NCBI GenBank assembly: GCA_016802295.1
Contig: JAESIW010000115.1
Span: forward strand, 1,727,995-1,791,994
Reading direction: 5' to 3'
Length of the DNA: 64,000 nucleotides
Source of the DNA: Brachionus rotundiformis
Lineage: Eukaryota > Rotifera > Eurotatoria > Ploima > Brachionidae
The notes beneath the pieces are model-generated. The model ran no database searches, was not told where the DNA came from, and saw only the letters and a list, made by a program, of their open reading frames with translations. Below, one piece after another: positions 56,957 through 64,000 of this stretch (its first letter is position 1; each line of letters starts with the position of its first letter). The position numbers and the translations under genes are program-made.

Positions 56957-59900
56957 ATGGAATCTGATCCACGCTATCAGTGGTTAGAGAAACGAATAGC
57001 TTCTTGTTTAAATCCCAAACGGGAAGCTCTAGTTAATTTTATTGAAAATGAAGACAACAAGTATATAAATATTTACAAAAGTTATATAATTTTTTAATTC
57101 AAATATCATCTAAGGCTAATTGTGATGGAATTTTTAAACAATGAAGATGTCAAACAACTCTACATTTATACCAAATCTTCAAATCAACTGACCGCTTCTC
57201 GTGCGTGTACCACTGAGAATAGTTCAGACAAGGGAATTTTTTTTCTAAAAATTTCCAATACTTCAAAATTGACCGCTGAAACCATGAGTATTTACTTTTA
57301 TGGAAAATTAAACATTAACTTTTTTATTCAATTAAAATTTAAATTAGATAACCAAGTTACTTATTTTGAGTCATCAAAAAGAATTTTGGAGCACATGGAC
57401 CTAATGACACGCGAAGTATTCATGCCACTTTTGTGTGTTGAGGACAACAGCGATAAATTGATGGACTTGATGCATCGAATCATGTCCCAAGTTGCCATAG
57501 CTCAATCTCATATAGAAGATTCTGTATCACTTCCGCTTCCTGCTTTGAATGTACTGGCATTAGCAGCTACAAATCCAAACAGACGTCTCTCAGTCTTGCA
57601 TATTCTAGAAACAACTCTTATAAATTGGCAAAAGTTGATCAAAAACACTCTCAAACAGCAACCAGATATTTCTAATACAAATTCTAACTTTTATACCAAA
57701 GATGAAATTCAGCTTTGGACTACTTGTATTAATAAGCTTAACAACTTATTGGTTCAACTTGACGCCCCACATGTTAAAGACATTCTGATAAATTTGGAAA
57801 ATAACAATAGTGCCTACTTACAACCATTTAATTCCATTCGATCTGAAATAAAGCAAGCTATACAATCAGCCGAAATAAATCTTAGATACATTAGTACCCT
57901 TACGCCTTGGGTACACAAAGTTAAAGTTGCCAATTTAGTCGATGAGTCACAGTATCTTTTTTCGGGACTTTTTCATACTTTGCTTTTGATCTGGCAAAAT
58001 TCTAAATACTACCATATGAGAGAAAGATTTGCTCATATGCTCTCATTTTTATCTAATGAAATTGTCCATGTGTCCAAAAATGTGGTCGGAAATAATATTC
58101 TAGATGATCCATTGAGAGTAATTTAATTAAAATATATTTATTAAAAATAAAAAATAAAAAATTTTATTCAAGTCCTATTCAAAGCTGAAAGAAGCTTTGA
58201 GAATATGTGCCATGTTTCGAGGAACTTATTTAGATTTTAAAGAAAAAGCTGATGCATTAAATTCAAAATTTCATAAACTAGAAAAAAAGTTGCTTATTTA
58301 GTTAATTTATTAATTAATAAAATTATTTTAAATTTTGTTGTAGAATTGATTTTAATGAAAAAGACATATGGTGGGTCCAGTTCTACTCGGCTAATCGGCA
58401 AAACATGGACCAAGACGATGACTATGAAGTAATGAGAGAGCATAGTCCATGGCCAAAGCGAAATCATGCTTGCTTTTATTATCTAAATGTGTTTATGGAG
58501 AGGTGCAATGATGTTCTTGAGTTGGTGCAAACAATGAGACATTTCCAAATTTTGTCAAAAACAGTCTCAATCGGAGGCTCGGACAATATAAATATGGACT
58601 TTTTGGCTCAAGAAATTCATGATAAATATGAAAGAGCAATCAATGAATTTCAAAATAATGTACAAGATGTCATGAATTTTGATAACCAAGACCAAAACTT
58701 TGAAATTTCGTTCTTTAATTTAAGGACAACTATTAAAGTAATTTGAGATATTTTGAAAAAATACTTTATAATTCCAATTTTCTACTTTTTATAAAGGAAC
58801 TAGAAAGAGAACTTTCAAAAATTTTGAATCTGAGCATTAAACATTGTACCACTATTGGGTCCAAGCTGAGACTTTTGGAAGTTTTTGAGGGTGTACACGA
58901 AAGAGATGTCATTCAAGTATGAATTTGAGATTTTATATTTTTGAAAATTCAATTCCTTAAGTTTATTATTTTAATTATAAGTAAACAATTAAGATAATGT
59001 AAAAATTTAAAATGAAAATATATTAAATTATTTTTAAACTAAGTCTTGGTACCAAAAATTAAACAAATCATAATAATTTCTATCCGTTCTTAAAATTATT
59101 TTATTTTAAAAAATAGGATCATCTTTCCTCTGAGTATGCGTGGCTAATGAATGAAATGCTCAAAGAATTTGCCAATGTAAAACAACTAGCAAATAGTACC
59201 GAAGAATCTCAAACAGTGATGCCAACTATAATAAACCAGCTATTCTGGTACTATGGCTTGGAGCAACGAATTAAAGTACCAATGGAAAAGTTTAGTCGCT
59301 TGTACCCAAATTTGCTACAAGGCGATCTTGGCTACAATTTAAGGGAAACTTACAAAGGCACTCTTGAAATGATAGGAAAGTAAGTTGTCATAAGTGTTGG
59401 AAATTTAAAAGATAACATTTTCTAATTGTAGAAGCAAACGAGAGTCTTTTAAAAAATGGGAATCGGGAATTACACAATCATTGAGTGACAAGCTTCAGCA
59501 AACAGTTTTGAAAAATTCATCTCTTGATGAACTTATGGTCAAGCGACCAAGCTCAATTGAAGTCAATTTTGATTTTGAATTGGAAAAACTTCTCAAGGAA
59601 ATTCATTATCTACAAATGCCACCATTTAATTTGGACCTTAATCAAGTTCTAAAAGATAAATTTAGTCAAATAAAAGACGAAAATAAACTAAGGCTATATG
59701 CAACTAGAATGCATTCAATAGCAGATAAATACAATCTAATCATGAGGAATATTCAAAACGAAGAACTGCCTCTTTTTGAATTTCGTCTATCAAGAATTGA
59801 CAATGTAACAAGTTGTCTTTTATAGGGAAATGTTTTATCAATTTATTTTTTTAGATTGTTGAACAAGGCATTTTAAATGTTACATGGAATACAGTTGAAA

Positions 59901-62900
59901 TACCAGATTACATCGAAAACGCTCATTCAGTAATATGCACTGATGTTTACCAAAATTTGGAACTTTGTCAATTAAATTCAAGAGAAATTTACACCATTGT
60001 GAATGATTGGTGTGATTTTAATTCTGATGTTTTTATGCTGAGAGATCTAAGCGTGAGCCAAGATGCCAAAGAGCTTGAAGAAAAACAAATGTATTCATTA
60101 AATTCTTCTCATGAATAAAAAAAAATTTAAAATCTTTATTAGGGAATTACACAATCAGTTTAAAAAAGAGATAACAAGAGGTGGAAATAAAATACATTCA
60201 TTGATTGCTTCGACCTTAGAAGCTGTTGGTATCAGCGAGGCATCGCCAGGTTGGCAAGAATATTTAAATTACATGAATGAAATAATATTCAATGGATTCA
60301 GAATTTCTTCTTTATCGAGTTTAAAAAATATGTTTAACTCAATGACTGATAGTGAAGTAAATTTTCCTCTTTAATAAAATTTATTTATTGACATATTTTA
60401 ATTCTGAACAGGAACTTAATACTCCATTTGTTTGCATTAATCTTGAGCTAATCGATTCCAAGCTTTTGTTCAATCCACCATTGGACGAAAATAGCCATGT
60501 TAAAAATTTGCAGGAGATCTTATTTGACTTTATAAATACCTTTATTTCTCGAGGTAGTTATATGCAAGTTTTGGGAAAAAATAGGGTAAAAATTTTAAAA
60601 AAATCAATTAATTTTATTGATAAAAATAAAAATTAGAATAATTATGATCAATTGGTGGCTCGCGATGAGGCAATTTATGAAATGGTCAACAAAATAAACT
60701 CATCGATTGAAAAAGCATGCAGTGATTGCAAAAAAATATTTGATTATTTCAATGGATTTAGTTTTTTGTGGACTGCGGACATTCATGAGACTTTTGTTAA
60801 TTTCCTGAAGGGAATTGCTTCTCTTTCTCGTTCCAAAAATCCCCGTCCGCCATCAAAAAACTTCATGAGTAATAGAAATGTAGCAAAGTAAATTAAATAA
60901 GTAATAGATAAAAACATATTTTAATTATAAATATTCCAGGAGCATTGCTTCACTCGGAAGTGTTCTGACACCGGAAGCGATTGCAAATATTGAGCGAACA
61001 TTTTTGTCCCCTTATTACCAAAACATGACCAAGCAGGAGAAAGAAACCATTTCTACTCCTCTTTTGGAAGATTTCAACACTGAAATCGCAGTTTATGTGG
61101 TAACAATTTAACCCATACTTTATTGGTTAAAACTTAAACTATTTATTGTTTCTTTGCCAAGAACGCACAAGAAAAAATCAAGGTTTTGCAAAGTTACCAA
61201 GACGTAGATTGGATTAGGGTCAAACTTCAGCCCACTATTGATGTTTTGATCACAATTACAAACAAACTAATTTGGAAATTTACAAGCTTTTTATCTGATC
61301 AAGTAATTATATTTTTTTGATTTATTTAAAAAATTAAAAATTTCAATAAATTGAAAAATAAGATAAGAAAAGTTAACATTTGAAAAAAGTACTAAAGCTA
61401 GGTGAATAGACACCAATTAAACAAATAAAAAGTTTAAAATTCTTTTATTTTTTTACTTAATTTTCTTTATTAAAAATAAACGAATTACTAAAATTGAAAT
61501 ATTAAATTTAATTAATTATTTACTTTTTAATGATCTAGAGATTTTGTTTTTTTAATCAAAAAATCTGATCCATAATTAATTATCTACGATATTTCTATCA
61601 AAATTTCATTTTTTAGGACCTCAATGAAGTACTTCATAATATTTTAAAATAATTAAGTAAAAAACTCAAAAGTCAATCAAATTTTGATTAATCTAAAATA
61701 ATAAAAATTGAAATACAAATTAATTTTTCTAGATTAAAACAACTCTAAATGAACTGGACCAATTTTTGAAAAGAATGGAGCCTGATATTGAAAAGATTAC
61801 TGGCGAAGAAAGAGATACCGCAACATTTATGAAAATAATGCGAATGTTTAATGAAGTTTCGTCCAAACAACAGGAAATGGAAGTTAAATTTGAGCTAATG
61901 AAGAGAACATTGAACCTGCTTAAAAAATACAAGCGATTAGATGTGGTTGATTTGGAGACAAAATTCAACAGCACACCTGTCAGATGGACCAATTTAAAAT
62001 CAAAAGTTACTTTGGCAAAACAAAGACTGGGACCCACGATTCAAGAAGAGTCAAAAATTATCATTGAAGTACTTATTTGATTAGAATATATTTTTAATAT
62101 ATATATTTTTTTTAATATAATTTAGGATTTGAAAAAATTTTCAACTGTGATTAACAACTTGCTCAATGATATAATGAACTCTTATGTTTTTGATAGAGGA
62201 TGTGAATACGATAGAGCATTTAAACTAATCGAGTCATTCAATGAAAAATATGACAGTCTTCAGAATCAAGCCGAAGATTTAAAACAACTTCAAGAGCTTC
62301 TTGAATCAGATGTGGTTGATTTTGGAATATTAATTCAGTCCAAAGCAACACTAATTATTCTTAAGCAAACTTGGAAAACTATTAAGTTAGTTTTTTTAAT
62401 AATATGATTAACATTTAATTGTAAATATTTTTTAAAGAGACATACGCTGTCGACACAATGAATGGAAATCGATTCGATGGCAAAAGGTGAACATAAAATT
62501 GGCTCAAGATGAAACTGACAAACAATTGGAAATGCTTGATAGCTTACCAGTTGAGGCGCATGTATGGGATGCTTACATTGGAATTGTAGCTGACATAAAT
62601 AATATAAAAGTAAGAGTATTTATATAATCAGGCCAAAGTCTATTTTTTTCTATTAATGCTAGAATTGTTTACCTATCATCGAAGAGATAGCTAATCCAGC
62701 TATGAGAACCAGACATTGGAAGCAGCTGATTCGTATATCTGGAGGAACAAATTTAGTTGACAATGAAACTTTAAAAATGCTCACATTTGGTCAATTATTG
62801 GACTTAAATTTACATAACCATGTTGAAGAGGTCAAATTAATTGTCCAAAAAGCAGTGAAAGATTTGAGTATTGAACAAACCATCAAAACTTATGAAGAAA

Positions 62901-64000
62901 TTTGGCTGAGCAAAGTGTTTATGCTCAAAATTTATGCTTATCCGAGATCGGATTCTTCGGATAAAATTCTAAATGAAGAAGATGTATTTAATTACCTGAA
63001 TTTAAAATAAATAATTTAATCAATTTTTTAAGGATAAATCGTCACATGATCGTAGATCCTCACAATCGCGTATTGGAATGTTTCCTGCAATGTCAACTAA
63101 AAGCACTAAACGACTCAGTATTGGTTCTTTACCACAATCTTTAATCGGAGTCGAGCCATTATCTGTAAAAAAAATTTATTTTAAAAAAAGCCCGACCAAA
63201 ATAAATCTAAGAAAATTATATTAATTGAAAAATATCTTTTTATAATTTTAAATTTTATTAATTTCTAAAAGTTTACAAATTAATATTTTTTTTAAAATTA
63301 GATTATTAAAATACAATTAAAAAAATAAGGCTGATAAAATTTTTACTCTGAACTGGTTAGGGTTAGGGAAACCCATCTAGGGGTTAGGGTTTTTTTATCT
63401 TGTTAATCTGGAGAGTGACTTTTGTCTTTTCTTTAAAAGGAAAACGACCCCGTTTATCTGTTTGAAAATGCTGAACAACTGTTTGCTGAATTGGAACATC
63501 ACCAAATAGTACTTGAGGAACTATTACAAAATCAATCAGCAGGCTCGTTTTATGACGAAATAATAAAATGGCAGAATACTTTGCAGAATATTGAAGCTAT
63601 TTTATATGAATGGAACAAAGTTCAGCTGAAATGGAAAAGATTAGAACCAGTATATTTAAAATTTTTGAAATTTATATAAAAGATTGTTGCCAATTTAGAT
63701 CTATTCATCTTACGAAATTCATACAATTTTGCCTCAAGACTCAACAAATTTTTACAAAACAGATAAAGACTTTAGGACCCTGATGAAAGCAACACATCGC
63801 AACCCGAATATCTTAAAATGCTGCCAGAGAAAAAGTAAACCATCCCTTATTGATTATAAACAACTAACATGTCATTTGATTTTAGATATCTTGAATATAT
63901 TGAAGCATTTACATCAAAACCTTGAAACTTGCTACGAGTCTTTGATTTGTGAGATGTCCAAAAAGCGCTCTAAATGTCCAAGATTGTATTTACTGACTGA
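56957..64000 (+). CDS. DNAH: Axonemal-type dynein heavy chain, 5' part (runs off the window)
   Basis: This is the motor heavy chain of ciliary dynein; only the N-terminal tail and the beginning of the linker are in the window. The start is MESDPRYQWLEKRIASCLNP at 56957 (exon 1 56957-57060, exon 2 from 57115). The DHC_N1 tail follows with SGLFHTLLLIWQNSKYYHM, RIDFNEKDIWWVQFYS-type spacing, EVNFDFELEKLLKEIHYLQ and WQEYLNYMNEIIFNGF. The N2/linker start shows ANPAMRTRHWKQLIRIS, LTFGQLLDLNLHNHVEEVK and ELEHHQIVLEELLQNQSAGSFYDEIIKWQ, and the sequence continues to the right edge (SKCPRLYLLTD). More than 20 exons with short introns all join in frame. The VNFDxxLxxLLKE and beta-chain-like wording suits the DNAH9/11/17 group best, but the subfamily is not settled. 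The AAA motor ring lies beyond 64000. Confidence 0.93.
63357..63389 (+). repeat. Short telomere-like TTAGGG motifs in a dynein intron
   Basis: TTAGGG occurs twice in tandem at 63357-63368 and once more at 63384-63389, with AAACCC between, all inside the intron 63165-63440. Three units are too few to call a telomeric block. Confidence 0.5.

Noticed and set aside
1..64000. CRISPR arrays, phage or bacterial operons
   Set aside because: No regularly spaced direct repeats were seen, and the genes are spliced animal genes.

Overview
This is a window of animal nuclear DNA. It is very A+T rich (roughly three quarters by eye) and carries spliced genes with many tiny introns (47-70 bp) and a few introns above 1 kb. 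An axonemal-type dynein heavy chain, two SLC6 transporters of the monoamine type, a RasGRF, a Bcl-2 family protein, cyclin K and a core-2-type glycosyltransferase point to a ciliated metazoan with a compact, AT-rich genome. A monogonont rotifer such as Brachionus would fit, and another small-genome spiralian is possible. The phylum is an inference from composition and gene style and is not proven.

Layout. Bases 1-166 hold a short inverted-repeat element. Bases 1349-8979 (minus) carry a complete RASGRF gene; every domain could be recovered exon by exon. Bases 11951-13639 (minus) encode a long Bcl-2 family protein ending in BH1-like and BH2 motifs with no membrane anchor. A 7.4-kb AT-rich stretch without recognisable genes follows. 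Bases 21076-23325 (plus) encode a GT14 glycosyltransferase.

Bases 24.3-37.9 kb form a compact block of nine minus-strand genes, often only about 130-520 bp apart: AATF, an unrecognised small protein, DMAC2L/ATP5S, three intronless NAP1 paralogs in tandem, HIGD2A, NGRN and PSMC3. A degraded non-LTR retrotransposon lies antisense inside the first intron of DMAC2L.

Bases 39.4-46.0 kb (plus) hold two tandem SLC6 transporters with unusual TM1 residues. A near-exact 154-bp copy of part of the second gene lies about 1.1 kb further on, next to remnants that look like a MULE transposon. Then come an RBM7-like RNA-binding protein (plus), cyclin K (minus), a tensin-type SH2 protein (plus) and the 5' part of a dynein heavy chain (plus) that runs off the right edge.

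The genes are mostly housekeeping and not a pathway cluster: nucleolus and chromatin (AATF, NAP1), mitochondrion (DMAC2L, HIGD2A, NGRN), proteasome (PSMC3), transcription and RNA decay (CCNK, RBM7), and neuronal or ciliary functions (RASGRF, SLC6, dynein). I found no CRISPR array, phage, operon of bacterial type, tRNA or rRNA gene. The most notable signals are the intronless NAP1 trio, the changed sodium-site residues in the first SLC6 transporter, the Bcl-G-like protein, the SLC6 fragment duplication, a symmetric Ser/Arg-rich exon in the dynein linker region, and several stop-free introns whose length is a multiple of three.
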